Shown here: positions 50,600 through 63,639 of the stretch, piece after piece
Position numbering within the stretch: the stretch's first letter is position 1
How the letters are laid out: the number at the start of each line of letters is the position of its first letter
NCBI GenBank assembly: GCA_030770425.1
Contig: JASJFT010000202.1
Coordinates: forward strand, 1 to 64,000
Source of the DNA: Darksidea phi
Lineage: Eukaryota > Ascomycota > Dothideomycetes > Pleosporales > Lentitheciaceae
DNA length: 64,000 bases
Reading direction: 5' to 3'
Notes under the pieces: model-generated
Told to the model about the DNA's origin: nothing
Databases searched by the model: none
Seen by the model: only the letters and a program-made list of their open reading frames with translations
Made by a program: the position numbers and the translations under genes

Positions 50600-52670
50600 G
50601 TAAACTACCCTTTTATAAGTCCTCCCTATAGAAGAAAGATAAAGGAAAGAATAAGACCTTAAGTAGAATTAGAAATAAAACTAGAAGTATCTATTTAAGA
50701 AGCTAAAAGCTCTTATCTAAAAATAAAAAGTATAAATACTAATTAGTCTATATAAGTATTCTAACTAGATTAAAGAGATTTATTAATACGTAAGTATAGG
50801 TTAACCTCTAGTCTTTTTTAACTATTTATTTCTACTAAGAAGATAAGGGTATAACTCTAAATAATATAAAGAATAAAATTAGTTACTATATATAGAGGTT
50901 CTAATTATTTAAAAGAAAAAATTAACTAGAGATATTCTATTTAATAAATATAAAAGGATAAAAAGTCCTCTTTAATTATAATATAGTCTAAGAGTTATTA
51001 GAAACCTAGAAAGACCTAGACCTAATAGTTAATATTTTAATAAATAATAGTCTTCGCTTAATTATAATCTAAAGACTAATAGTTATACTTAGAATAGGTA
51101 TTATTATAAGAAATACTTATATAAAATCCCTATCTAATAAATACTTATAATATTAGAAATATCTTAATAACCTAGTTACTAAGTTAAAGAAGAAGCTCTA
51201 ATAATATTAGAAAATTATAAATTAGTAGTAGAGCTTAGAGAAGGATCTTAAGTAATCCTTCCTTATAGTAGCTTATACTAAGACTAGACTAATAATTTTT
51301 TTTTAATATAATACTCGCTCTATATCTACTCTTAAAGCTTTACTATTATAATATAACTCTAATAGTAGATAGACTATTAGAGAAATAAGATATTCTCTTA
51401 CTATAGTATTTTTAAATAATATAAACTTTAGCTCTTATAAAATTCTATAAATATCTAGACTACCTAGAAGGTTTTAATAAAACTTAGTCTAATATTTAAC
51501 TCTTAAGTTAATCTTAATAATAAAGGAGTAAGGGGTCGATTTAATTCTATTTCTACTACTAGTACTATATAGTCCTCTACTATCTAGTCTACTATTTAGC
51601 CCTTCTCGCGAAAATCTCTACGCGTATTAGTTAGATTTAGATATACTACCCTTTATAATAAAAAAAATAAAAAATACTTTTACTTTTTATTCTAGTATCT
51701 ACTTTATAAGACCTCTATTAGTCTTACTAGAGTTCGTAACTATTACTTTAGATAATAAAATATAGATTCTTATTTAAAAGAAGAATATTATAAAGAACTA
51801 TTAAAATAACTTCTTATAAATCTCTAGTTCTTAAAAGACTATATCCTATCTTAACCCTATTTTATTTAAGAATAATAGAGAGCCTAAGTTAAAAAACTAA
51901 TTCTATAATATAGAATAAAAACTTATTATTAATAAGAACTAGTACGTACGAGAAACCTACTAGTAGATAGCTAAGATCCGTTAAGTCTATATTATATTCT
52001 AACTAATAGGTCTAGTAAAAGACTATATTTAAATATAGCTAAATTCTAGGGAAAAAGAAATAGACTTTATATTTAATATAAATCTATTAGAATATATTAA
52101 GAGTTATTACGAAGATTCCTATATAAAGAAAAAGATAAAAGTTAAATTCTACTAACTATATATAAACGTATTTAGTAAAGTTAATAACTTTATTAAGAAT
52201 TTTAAGCGTCTAGTAATAGAGGTCTACCTATCTTATTACTAATAGAATAAAGAATTTATAAATAAACTCTACTTCGACCTAAAAAATAAGATAAATCTAT
52301 TTAATAATAATAATTCTATCTTTAGTAAGCTATATAAATACGCGATCTTAGTTAATAAGATACTACTTAAGAATAACTAGTATTAAAAGATATAATTTAT
52401 TTAAAGTAATTAATTAGCTATTTTTAAGAAAAAATAGCTAGTTATAAGTAAATTCTTTTCTAATAAGTTAGAGAAGAAATCTATTTATTTTAAAGATATA
52501 TCTAAGCTTTATAATTATATACTAGAAGAGTATAAAGAGTAGAATTATTACTTTAACTATAGAAAGAAGAATAAGTAATAAGACTACTCTAGTTATTCTA
52601 TATAAAAGATAATATAGAATACTATAAAACTAGAAGTTAATATTTTTTTTTTAATAATTTAAAGGAAGAA
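50600..52670 (+). pseudogene. gag: B2 Gag polyprotein, broken
   Basis: Closely follows B1 Gag with C/T and G/A differences. The helical Gag segment is at about 52130-52340 and the knuckle-like motif at about 52540-52590, again with Lys at the His position. It is preceded by an acidic/hydrophobic region around 51500-51660 that differs somewhat from B1. Confidence 0.65.
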
Positions 52671-54462
52671 GCTTATTTAAATTCCTTATATAAAGAGGAG
52701 AGTAGTTTAGAGTATAACTCTAACGCCTCCTTTATAGTATTAAAAAATAAAAGCTACTAAAAAAGAGCTTCTTTCTAATAGCCTATATAGGAGTAATTAA
52801 ACCTCTTAATTATTAATAACTTATTAAAATACTATAACTTATTAATTAAAAATTATTTATACTTTCTATTTAACTTATAGTAAATAGCCTAGCTATACGA
52901 CTAAGAGAATTAGTAGATAGTAGTACTAGTATATATTTATTAGTCTACTTTAAGTATTTAAAGGTAGTAAAGAGAAAGCTAAAGTCTATCTTCTATTAAT
53001 TAAAGAAACTAATCCTCCTTAATAAATTTAATAGAAAATATAGTTATTTAGTTAATATAGCTATCTAAGCTAATCTATTAATCTAGGGAAAAAATATATC
53101 TACCTAGTTCCTCTTTTATAAACTTAAATATTATAATATAATATTTAGAAAAAAATTCTTTAAATAAACTTAATTCTTAATTAATTATTATAACTAGATT
53201 TTATATTAGCTAGATAATATTCTAAAGTAGATAAAATATAATCTAACTACTATAAAGAAGTCGAATCCGAAGCTAAAGCTAGAATACTAGGATAATACTT
53301 TATACTATAATAATCTAATTAATTAATAAATTAAAGTATAAAAAAAGACCTATTTACTTAAAAAGAATCTAATACTTAGTTTAGAAATTTCTATTAAAGC
53401 TCTTATAATTCTTTAGAAGGAGGTCTATAAGTCTACTAAAGCCCTATTATAAGTAATAAAGAATTAGTAAACTACTTCTAAAAAAATATAGAGAAATATA
53501 AATAGTAATACTAATAATAATTTAAGAGATACTAAATCTAAGAAAAGTTAATAAAGTTATTAAAAAAATAATAAAAAGAAAAAGAAAATAATATCTATTT
53601 CTAATAATCTACTAGAGTAGACTACTAGTAATAAATTTAATATATATTTTCTCGAGCCTTCTAATATATAAAAGTTTATAGATAAGAAAGAAAATATATT
53701 AAGAGTTATTAGTTTATATAAAGTTAATTTATTAATTAAAAATAGATAATTAAAAGACTTAATAGAATAGAATATATAAGATATAATAGTAAAGAAGCTC
53801 CCTTATAAAAATTATATAGAAGCTACCCTAAACTACTTTTTTAAGATTAATTTAGATAAGTTATCCTTTAGAAGAAAGAATATTAACTATAAAATTATTC
53901 TTAAGAATAATATAAATAAGTTTAGTATAAATCTATTCTATAATATATTTCTTAAATACTTAAAACTACTAAAAGCTTATTTAGAAGAGTATCTAAAAAA
54001 AGACTTTATTATAACTAGTAATACTAACTTTATCTTACTTATTCTATTTACTAAGAAGTTAAAAGAAGGATAGAGATTCTATATTAACTACTAAAAAATT
54101 AATATAGTTATAAAGAAAAATATTACTACTATTCTTTTAATTAAGAAGATACTAATATAACTTTTTAAAGTAAAAGTCTTTACTAAACTAGATATATATT
54201 AAACCTTTTATTATATTAGATTAAATTCTAATATAGAAGATCTTATAACTTTTAAAATATAATATAGAAATTATAAGTACTATATCTTATCTTTTAGACT
54301 ATATAATAGACTAATAACCTTTTAGTACTATATTAATTAGGTACTTAAGAATAAAATTAATAAGATCTATACTATTTATATAGATAATATTTTAATCTAC
54401 TTAAAAGATCTTCTTAAGTATAAGAAATATATAAGTAAAATTCTAAATAAACTTAAGAAGAC
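52670..54462 (+). pseudogene. pol: B2 Pol, broken, cut in reverse transcriptase
   Basis: Protease region and reverse transcriptase up to the YIDNILIYLK motif at about 54375-54410, as in B1. The A5 LTR begins at 54463, some 50 bp after this motif. RNase H and integrase would lie beyond A5 and are outside the window. Confidence 0.82.
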
Positions 54463-54926
54463 TATTATAAACTAAATATATACTATAGAATAGTAGTAAG
54501 AAGAGCTATCCGAGATTAAACCTATTACTAACTCTAATACGGAATACGACGATTATAACTATAGTATAAACGATAATTAGTACGAATAACTTTATTAGGA
54601 AGTTACGTAATAGATCTATACCTTAGTAAGAATAGATCTAAGGGTTATATAATAGCTTAGTAGATCTATTAGAATAGAGCTACGAAGCTATAGTTTAGTA
54701 GATCTATAGGTATAGAGTTATAGATCTAAGGAAACTAAATTAATATATAATAACTATAAATCTTCTAGATAGTCTTCTTTCTTTATAGTTAATTCGAATC
54801 TAGATTAATTCTTACCTATTAACGTAATTAAACTATTACTTACTTATTCTAACTTCTTCTTTCCTATCTTAAGTATAAACCCTAAATAAGGCTAAATAAC
54901 CTATTAGGTCTAGACCCCGTTTAATA
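54463..54926 (+). repeat. A5 5' LTR (464 bp)
   Basis: Begins TATTATAAACTAAATATATA and ends CCCCGTTTAATA. The first part resembles the outer end of the A1 and A3 LTRs more than that of A2 and A4, so it belongs to a different subgroup of family A. Confidence 0.9.
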
Positions 54927-56138
54927 TCTTAACTATCTAATAGGTAGGAATAGCTAACTATAATAGTAGGAGAAGGAACCCGATAAAGCGAAGTAGTATA
55001 GCTACTAACTTAGGCCGAACCCTCTAAGGTAGAAAGCTACTAGGAATTTAGTTCCCTAAAAGGTAGTATAACTATAAAAAACTTCGAAAGAGTTATTAAA
55101 AATTAGTATATATTTAAGAAAAGAAAAGATATATTAGAAACTTAGCTTATAAAGTTAACTATCTAACTTTAAAAATATATAAGTAAACTATTAAAGCTTA
55201 AAGAACTAGAGAAGTTTAATAAGATAAGATTAAAACTTAGAGGATTCCTAGCTAATATAGTAATCTACCTTAACCTTAATAGAATAAAACTATTTACTAA
55301 AAGTAATAAAGTATCGTTCGTAGTAGCTTAGTTTATAAAAAAGATTATTACTTAATTTAAGATATATCTAAATAAATAACTATAACTACTAAAGGCTTAG
55401 CGAAGTAATAAAATAAAGGCTATCTTCTTAAGTTATAAATATTTTAAAAATAAGCTATATATTATCTTTAGAGATATTAATTTAGAAAGATTAGTAGAAT
55501 AAAAAATTATATACCTTAGATAGATAAAATCTACTATAACCTATATATCTAAGTTTAAATAACTCGCTATAAAGATCTAATAAGGAGAGATAGCCCTTAT
55601 ATTATAATACTACGAAGGATTAAAAGACTATATCTATTATAAAATAATTCGGATAGAACGACTCTAGACTATAAAAGAACTAATTAAATAAGCTATTAAG
55701 ATTAATAATAATCTCTATCTTTAGAACCTAAAAAGAAAGAAAAAGATTAAATTCTATGAAAAGAAGAAGGAAAAAAAATACTATAGACTAGAAGTAATAG
55801 TCCTAGGGGCTAGTCTAGAATATAAGAAGAAGAGATAGAATCCTAAGAAATAAGAACTCTATAAAAAATAAGTATACTTTAAGTATAAAAAGTAAGAATA
55901 TCTAGTAAAAGACTATAAATTAGGTCTAAGAAAAGAGAAACCTCGATATATCTAGTAGAATAAGAGGGATAGAGTAGCTATAATATAAGAATATAATACT
56001 ATATATTAGACGACTTATATATACGACTAGTATAAGATATACTATAAAATTAAGTTAAATATTAGCTATTAGCTATAGAAATAATAGGTAACTATAACTT
56101 AGAAGTCTTAGAAGAGAGTTTTATTCTTACTAAAAGTA

Positions 56139-56188
56139 ACGTATTTTATAAGCGAGCGGTTAATATAAGCGAGTAGTTAACCTTATTA
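56139..56188. repeat. Left terminal inverted repeat of the Fot1-like element (50 bp)
   Basis: Matches the reverse complement of 57938-57987 at nearly all positions. Differences are GCGG/GTAG-type swaps and C/T changes. Inside it are two imperfect ATAAGCGAG-GTTAA direct units, likely transposase binding sites. Confidence 0.92.
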
Positions 56189-56329
56189 ACTTTTCGCGTA
56201 TAAAAAGCTACGTAGTTTAATAACGTATTAGAATTCTATTAAAATAGTACTAGTAATAGATTAAGTAGTATCTATAGTAGGCTTCTTATATATTTATAAG
56301 TTATACCTAGGTTCTCTATAGCGTATATA

Positions 56330-57940
56330 GCGCGCTAAAGCCTATCGGCTTATACCTAATTACGTAGTAACTTAACGTCTTTTATTCTCTTACTACTACT
56401 TAGTAGCCTTTTAAATAATAATAGCCTTCTCCTCTACCTTAATTAGGATACCCTACTTCTAGATCCTTTTCTTTTTATACTTTCTATATATTATAACGGT
56501 CTTAATTACCTTCTCTAGGCTCGCGATTTATTCGTATATAAATATAACTTTATAAGCTATTATCTTAATACCTTTCCTTAGCTAATTAATAGCTATAATA
56601 ATAGAAGTAGGTAATAAACTCTTATACCTACGTACGCGCTTATAAATTAACGTTAATTAAGCCTCTACTTCGCGCGCGTTACTTAGTATTCTAGCCTTCT
56701 ATATAGCCTCTAGTAGGGCTACTAGTAACGGCGTTCTTAGCTTAATATCGAGCTTCGAGATTACTACCTCTAAATTATATAGAACTAGATTAGTACCTTA
56801 AAAGCTTATATAGATATTCTTCTTTATAATAGTCTTATTATAGACTACGTAAAAGGTAGATAGAAATTTAAGCTTTATAATATAATAGATATAATCGTAA
56901 ATTAGGCTATTAATTTAGTCCCTATACGCGCGCTTTAACGGCGAGAAATAGCCTATATTAAGTAGCTATAGGAGGTATAACGAATAAGCTAGTATATAAA
57001 GAGTATAGATATTATTCTCCTTATAGAGGTCCTAGAATTCGTTCGAGATATAACTACTATAGCTATTAAGAATTAGTAGCTAGTACGCGTCTACTCTACG
57101 ATCTATTATATACCTAATAAAGTACTTTAACTAGGTAACTCCTAGATTATTATTTATCTAATCGTTCTTACTAATAGCGATAGCCTAATCGCCTAGTATA
57201 TTACTCTCGTACTAGGTAGAGAGGTAGTACTTATTAGCGAGAATAATAAAGGGCGGAATAGTCTACCTAGTAGTATTAATTCCTTATATTATAGTAACCT
57301 ACTCGCGATTACCTAGCTAGATAGCTTTAGCCTACCTACGTCTCTCTAAATTAGTAACGACTAGTTATAACGTTATTTTATTTATTAGAAAGCTAGCTTC
57401 GTCGAAGTTATAGATATCCTAATTAGTAATACCCTAGGTAGCCTTAGTATACGCTACTCGGTTAAACTAGAATTAAATAATATTAGAATCCTTATAGAGA
57501 GCTCGTTATTAATCGTAGAGTCGATTAAATTATATTTTAATACTATTAGTTTACTAGACGAAGTTTCTAGGCTATAGCTTATCTACCTACTTAGCGCTAC
57601 GCGTAGTAAGTAGTCTATTTACTATATCTCGTATAGTATCTAGAGTAGAGGTAAATCCTTACGAATCTAGGTCGAGTATATAACTAATAATTACCTCCTC
57701 CTCTAGCTTAGAAAGCTTCTTTAATTTAGGCTAGTAATTACGTCGCGTAGCGATTCTAGCGCGTTAGCGACGAACTATTATATTAGGGACGTTAAACGTA
57801 GCTATAGCGCGACTAATACTCTAGATCTAATTCTAATTAATAGCTAAGATAGCTAGGGAGATATCTACTTCGTTATAGGGTAATCGAATAGTAGTTAGTT
57901 AAGCTATAAGAGTTAATAGGTAATACGTCGTAAAATTTAA
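56330..57940 (-). pseudogene. DDE transposase (pogo/Fot1 family), broken by RIP stops
   Basis: Read right to left. A helix-turn-helix region with ISRAIATFNVP is at about 57810-57770, followed by a second DNA-binding part (KLSKLEEEVIISYILDLDS near 57720-57660 and RSAKQVDKL near 57600). The catalytic domain is readable around 57250-56890: an LLILNSYSSY motif near 57085-57055 (family LLIxDGHxSH, Asp read as Asn), ISNEFQDLYKENNIYTLY after it, then LLNIGYFSPLKRAY near 56960-56920, matching the conserved LLQPLDVGCFxPLKRAY end of DDE_1. The C-terminus is Lys/Arg-rich near 56480-56450. TAG/TAA stand at Gln and Trp codons. The start codon is not certain. Confidence 0.9.
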
Positions 57941-57987
57941 TAAGATTAACCGCTTACTTATATTAACTACTCGCTTATAAAATACGT
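57938..57987. repeat. Right terminal inverted repeat of the Fot1-like element (50 bp)
   Basis: Ends CGCTTATAAAATACGT, followed by the duplicated TA. Confidence 0.92.
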
Positions 57988-60900
57988 TATAAGAAGAAGT
58001 ACCTAAGAAAGACTTATCTATAAAAAAGAAAGATTTTAATAATACCCTAGATACGCTGTTATAAATAATTAATAATAGTAATAAATTCTTAGAACTAGAA
58101 GATAAAAACCTAGTTATAATTTATAAGAATACTAGATATCTATAGATAATTTAACTATCTAAAGAAAAAATAGAACTAGTATTAAAACTTAATATAATAT
58201 ATACTTAAATCTTATAATTTATAGAGAAAACTACGACGTCTATAATAGTATAAGAGATCTATAAGGAATAGTCTAGATCTTACCTAATATATCGACTATT
58301 TAAAGATTTTAAATAATAGATTAAATAGAACTTTATTAGTATAGATCTTATACCTAACTAAGAAACCTAGAGAGAAATATAGTATATTACAAAGATAATT
58401 AATAAAGAATAACTATAATATATAGTAATTAAAAGATAGATTCCCGTACGAATAATCTCTATAAAATATAATAATTAGAGATATAAGATCGATCTAGAGG
58501 ATAATCTATAATATAAAATAAAATACCTAGTATACTTTAAAATTATATAGATCTTATATATATAAAGGGAATATAGACTCTATAAAGAAGTAAAATAAAA
58601 GAATAACTATTATTTAGTAAAAGACTATAATAAAAGGATTATCTAAGTAGTTATACTAGAAGTAGTATATAGATAGTAATAATCCGAGAACTAATAATAA
58701 AAAGAATATATTAGAATTATACTAGGACTACTTCTACTATTAAATTATATCCTAGAAAGACTATAATATAAATACCTAGAGAATAAATACCTAAAATACG
58801 TCTAGATTAAAATTAATATAAAGTATTAGCTAAAAAAGATAAGAATTTAAGGAACTAGAGGATAAGACTATATCTATCTTTAAGAAACTTATTAAGAAAA
58901 AATAATTACTACCTTAATTAATAGTAGAGCTATAAAGAACTTTATTAGTAAGGACTTTATCTAATAAAGAAAGATTTCTTAGTAAAAGAAATAATATCCT
59001 AGTATTATATATACTATTAAAGGAGAACCCTTTAATAAATCTATAATATATAAGACTAAAGATAAGCTTATCTTATATAATTAGGAAAAGGAGAACGAGA
59101 TACTTAATTTTATTAAGATATTAGAAGACTAAGATATAATTTTAGAAATACTATAGCTATAAGAAGCTAACCCGTATATCTAATAGTTAAATCGATAAGT
59201 AATATTTCTATAGGAAAGAGCTAATACGACTTAAGAAGATTATAATATTCTAGAATACTATAGGGAATAGAAAGAGTTATTTTAAGAACCTAAGGAAAGT
59301 CTATCCTAATACTAGTTCTAGAACTATACGATTCTACTATAGAAAGGAAAGACTCTAGGATTTAGACTAATCTATAAGTTAATAGAGAATAAGAAGGTTA
59401 TTATAGTAAAGTACCTTAAAGAAAACCTTATAAAAAGATATATTTAATATTTAAATTTATCTATAGAATATCTAGTTCTCTTTATACCTAAGAAAGGTAC
59501 TATAAAACTATAATTATATATCGATTACTAAGTACTTAATAATATTATAATTAAAAATTAGTACCCTCTACCTCTAATATCGAAAATATAAGATCGACTA
59601 AGAAAAGCTAAATAGTTTATACGACTAGATATCTAAAATATATACTATTAGATTAGAATTAAGAAAGATAAAGAATAGAAGATAGCTTTCTAAACTAAAA
59701 AGGGATTATATAAATATTAAGTAATACCTTTTAGACTTATTAATATACCCGCGATATTCTAGGAATAGATTAATAATATTTTATAAAATTACCTTAACTA
59801 GTTTATAATAGTATATCTCGACGATATTCTAATCTATTCTAAAATAAAAAAAGAATATAAAGAGTATATAAAGAAGGTTCTATAGATACTTAAGAAAGTA
59901 TAACTATATCTTTATCTATAAAAATATAAATTCTACGTATAAGAAATAGAGTTTCTAGAATTTATTATTAGACTAGGAGAAATTAAAGTAGATCTAAAGC
60001 GAATTAAGAAAATTAAAGAATAGTCTACGTCTAAGAATCTTAAGGAGCTATAATTATTCCTAAGATTCTATAACTTTTATTAAAAATTAATATTATAATA
60101 GAGTATAATAACGGTACCCTTTATATAGCTTATAAGAAAGGACTAGCCTTTTAAATAGAAGGAAGAATACTAATAAACCTTTAAGAAGATTAAGAAATAA
60201 TTTACTAAAAAACCTATAATTAAGATATATAATTCTAAAGAACTATCGATTATTAAAATAGATATATTAGACTATATAATAGGAGTAGTACTCTTATAGA
60301 AAGATAAAAGAGGAAATCTTAAACTAGTATACTACTTCTTATAAAAGATATTACTAGTTAAACTTAACTATAATATCTATAATAAGAAATTATTAGTAAT
60401 TATTAAAATTTTAAAGAAATAGAGATCTAACCTATAAAGATCTAAATACTTTATTATAATCTATACGGATTATAAGAATCTAATAAGATTCTTAATAAAT
60501 AAACCTCTAATTAGAAGATAGATATAATAGGTATAAACCCTTATAACCTATAATATTAAGATCGTATATACTAAGGGATTAAAAAATAAATAAGTAGACG
60601 CGCTTAATAGAAGACCTAACTACTAAAGGACGAAGAAATCTAGTATAGTAATTCTTAAGTTATAACTAAATAGAACGATTACTTATAACTACCCTAAGTT
60701 AGTAGAAATACGAAAAATAATACTTAAACTAGAAGGAAATAAATAGACTTAATAGATTCGTATAGCTACTATAGAAGTAATAGATAAATAAAATAAAATT
60801 TAAGGAGTAATTTAAGAAAAAGATAAAATTATTTATATATTTTAAAAGGTTTATATACCTAAGATAATATAGAAAGAATTTATTAGATAATACTATAAAG

Positions 60901-62180
60901 TACTAGTATATAAATACTAAAAAGTAGAAAAAACCCTTAAATAATTAATAAGAATATATTATTTTTTATATATAAGATAGCTAGTTACTTAGATACTTTT
61001 AGAATACGTAGATTATTACTATAATAAGTATACTAAATATATACCCTATAAAATACTATAACTAATAGAAAATATAGAAGGACTATAAAAGATTATTACT
61101 ATAGACTTTATTATATAGTTACTACATTCTAAAAAACTAATAATAGAAGTATTCTATAATATTATACTAATAGTAGTAGATAAGTTTATAAAGTACGCTT
61201 ACTTTATTCTATATATAGATAAAGAAAATATAGTAGAATAACTTACTTATATCTTACTAAGATACGTATTTAGTAAATATAGAATACTAGATAAAATTAT
61301 CTTAAATAGAGATATTAAATTTATAGTAAAGTTTTAGTAAACCCTTATAACTAAACTAGAAACTAAGTATAGTATATTAACCGCGTACTATCTATAGATA
61401 GACGGACTAATAGAATAAATAAATTAAATAATAGAATAATACCTTAAATATTATTTAAACTACTATTAAAATAATTAGGTTATACTTTTACTTATAGTAT
61501 AATTTATATATAATAGTTTATAATATAGTATAATAAAGATAATATCTTTCTTTATAAATTACGAAATTAAACTAGAAATATATAAAGAACCTAGATAACT
61601 TTAGTCTTATAGCTAGAATAGAGAAGAAATAATAAAAATTATTCTATAAATATACTAATAGCTTAAAGAAGATATAGAATTTCTTTAAAATAGAATAAGT
61701 AAGTATTATAATAAGAAGTAAAAGGAAGTACCTATTTTTAAAGAGGGAGAAAAGGTATAGTTACTATAAAAAAATATTAAAAGTAAGCGACTTAATAGTA
61801 AACTAAACTATATTAAGATCGGACTCTATAAAATTAAGAAATAAGTCTTACCTATAAACTATTAACTAAGACTACCCCTATAAATAAAAATCTATTCTAT
61901 ATTCTATATTAGCTTACTAGAAAAAGTACTATAGAATACTAAACTAGTAGTATATAAAGTAGATATATATAGAAAAGATAATAAAGAATAAAAAGTAAAA
62001 GAAATCCTAGATAAAAATATTAGAAATAGAAAAAATTATTATCTAATCTAATAATAAAGAATAGATAAGAATAAAAAATTATAGAAATAAATCTAGAAAT
62101 TTAAAAATAATTTTAATTATCTTAAGAAGCTTATAAAGTACTAAAATCGTAATTCTAAAGGAAATCTAGAGATAAGGTAA

Positions 62181-62620
62181 ATTTACCTTATAATAAGTTA
62201 AGAAGATTAATATTACTTATAATATAATAAAAGATATTTAATAAATTAAAAGGAGTAATATTATTTATAATATTATAAATAACGTCTAGAGTAGTTAGAG
62301 AGACCTTTAGATTCTTCTACTACCCTAGCTACTAAAGCTCTACCTCCTCTTTATCTAGCTTAGCTTCTAGTATCTAGAATTACGCTACTAACTTTTTATA
62401 AAGAACTACTCTTTACTTCTTTAAATAATATACTTATATCTAAGCCTCTACTAACTTATTAAGAAGCTTATTCTAAGCCTTTTAAACCTCCTCTAACTAT
62501 TATTAAAGTTTCTCTTCCGTATAGTCGATAGATTTTACTAATAGTAATAAGCCCTAATATACGAGTTTTACTACTTAATATAAATAAACCTTTTAATAAT
62601 AAAATACTAGATATACGATA
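62181..62620 (-). pseudogene. Probable antisense coiled-coil frame of A5
   Basis: On the minus strand, counterpart of the A1, A3 and A6 antisense frame, with KEEVELQQL-like heptads readable at about 62370-62320. Only TAA/TAG stops interrupt it. Role unknown. Confidence 0.45.
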
Positions 62621-62861
62621 AAAATCTTATATATTAGTACGAATATATATTTTATAATACCTACTATCTTTAAGTAAGATAATATATAGTATCTCTAACT
62701 ATAAATAATAATTATAAAGAAATATTTCGAAACTATAATAAAGAATTTTATTAATAAGAGTAACGCGTTCTCGAGTTTTATACGATACTATAATAGATAA
62801 TAATAATCTCTTAAGATAGAGCCCTAATACTAATATAACCGAATACTAGAACTAGAATAAC

Positions 62862-63300
62862 TATTAAACGGGGTCCGGGCCCGATAGGTTATTTGGCCTT
62901 ATTTAGGGTTTATACTTAAGATAGGAAAGAAGAAGTTAGAATAAGAGATAATAGTTTAATTATATTAATAGATAAGATTAATCTAGATTCGAATTAACTA
63001 TAGAGAAGAAAGACTATCTAAGAGATTTATAATTATTATATATTAATTTAGTTCTCTTAGATCTATAGCTCTATACCTATAGATCTACTAAGTTATAGCT
63101 CTATAGCTCTATCTTAATAGATCTACTAAGCTATTACGTAATTCCTTAGATCTATCTTTACTAAGGTATAGATCTATTATATAACTTTCTATTCTCTAAT
63201 TATAAGGTCTATATTATATTCTTTATTAGAACTAGTAGTTAGCTCGACCTCTAGTAGTTCTATTTACTAGTAGTTTATAGTATATATTTAGTTCGTAATA
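62862..63300 (-). repeat. A6 3' LTR (439 bp)
   Basis: TATTAAACGGGG start and TTCGTAATA end. Nearly the same length as the A3 LTRs (440 bp) and closest to them in sequence. Confidence 0.92.
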
Positions 63301-63639
63301 CTATCTCCCCTCTTTAAACCTTCGGCTTAGAGGTTATCCCGAGTCTAATATTCGGCTATATTAGTATTAGGGCCCTACCTTAAGAGATTATTATTATCTA
63401 TTATAGTATTGTATAAAACTTAAGAACGTATTATACTTACTAATAAGATTCTTTATTACGACTCTAAAATATTTCCTTATAGTTATTATTCTTAATTAGA
63501 AATATTATATATTACTTCGTCTAAAGATAGTAGGTACTATAAGATATATATTCGTACTAATATACGAGGTTCTTATTATATATCTAGTATCTTACTATTA
63601 AAAGGTTTATTTATACTAAGTAGTAAAACTTATATATTA

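Larger units (their letters stand above)
50002..54462 (+). mobile_element. B2: second family B gypsy element, inserted in B1 and cut by A5
   Basis: 5' LTR 50002-50269, internal region 50270-54462, then interrupted by A5 within reverse transcriptase. It has the same family, orientation and layout as B1. The left flank ataag (49997-50001) would be its target duplication; the right partner is outside the window. Confidence 0.88.
56139..57987 (-). mobile_element. Fot1/pogo-type DNA transposon (1,849 bp) nested in A5
   Basis: Flanked by TA on both sides (56137-56138 and 57988-57989), with 50-bp terminal inverted repeats starting ACGTATTTTATAAGCG. The uninterrupted copy A4 reads AGTATAAGAAG at this place, which shows the TA target directly. 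Size, TA target and the encoded DDE transposase fit the fungal Fot1 branch of Tc1/mariner-pogo. CA and TG are absent here too, so it was RIP-mutated, but it keeps more CG than its surroundings. Confidence 0.95.
54963..62180 (+). pseudogene. gag-pol: A5 Gag-Pol with chromodomain, broken and split
   Basis: Starts at an ATA at 54963 and ends at a TAA at 62178-62180. Gag capsid is at about 55240-55350 and the knuckle at about 55870-55920. The Fot1-like element splits the linker. After 57990 come the protease (INSRA motif near 58918-58935), reverse transcriptase at 59330-59860 with an intact YLDDILIYS motif at about 59810-59845 (both Asp codons kept), RNase H at 60240-60625 ending in VDALNRRP, integrase at about 60840-61680 and a chromodomain at about 61990-62110. 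Keeping the catalytic Asp pair does not make it functional, because stops are frequent. Confidence 0.9.
54463..62861 (+). mobile_element. A5: chromodomain gypsy element nested in B2, carrying a Fot1-like insertion and cut by A6
   Basis: 5' LTR 54463-54926; gag-pol 54963-62180 with the DNA transposon at 56139-57987 inside; post-pol region to 62861, where A6 begins a few dozen bp before the expected 3' LTR. Without the insertion the gag-pol frame is about 5,367 bp, equal to A1 and A4. The left flank is aagac (54458-54462). Confidence 0.92.

Noticed and set aside
37391..54462. B1/B2 as a single element with an internal third LTR
   Set aside because: The sequence after 50269 restarts the leader and Gag, and B1 stops inside integrase, so two elements are present.
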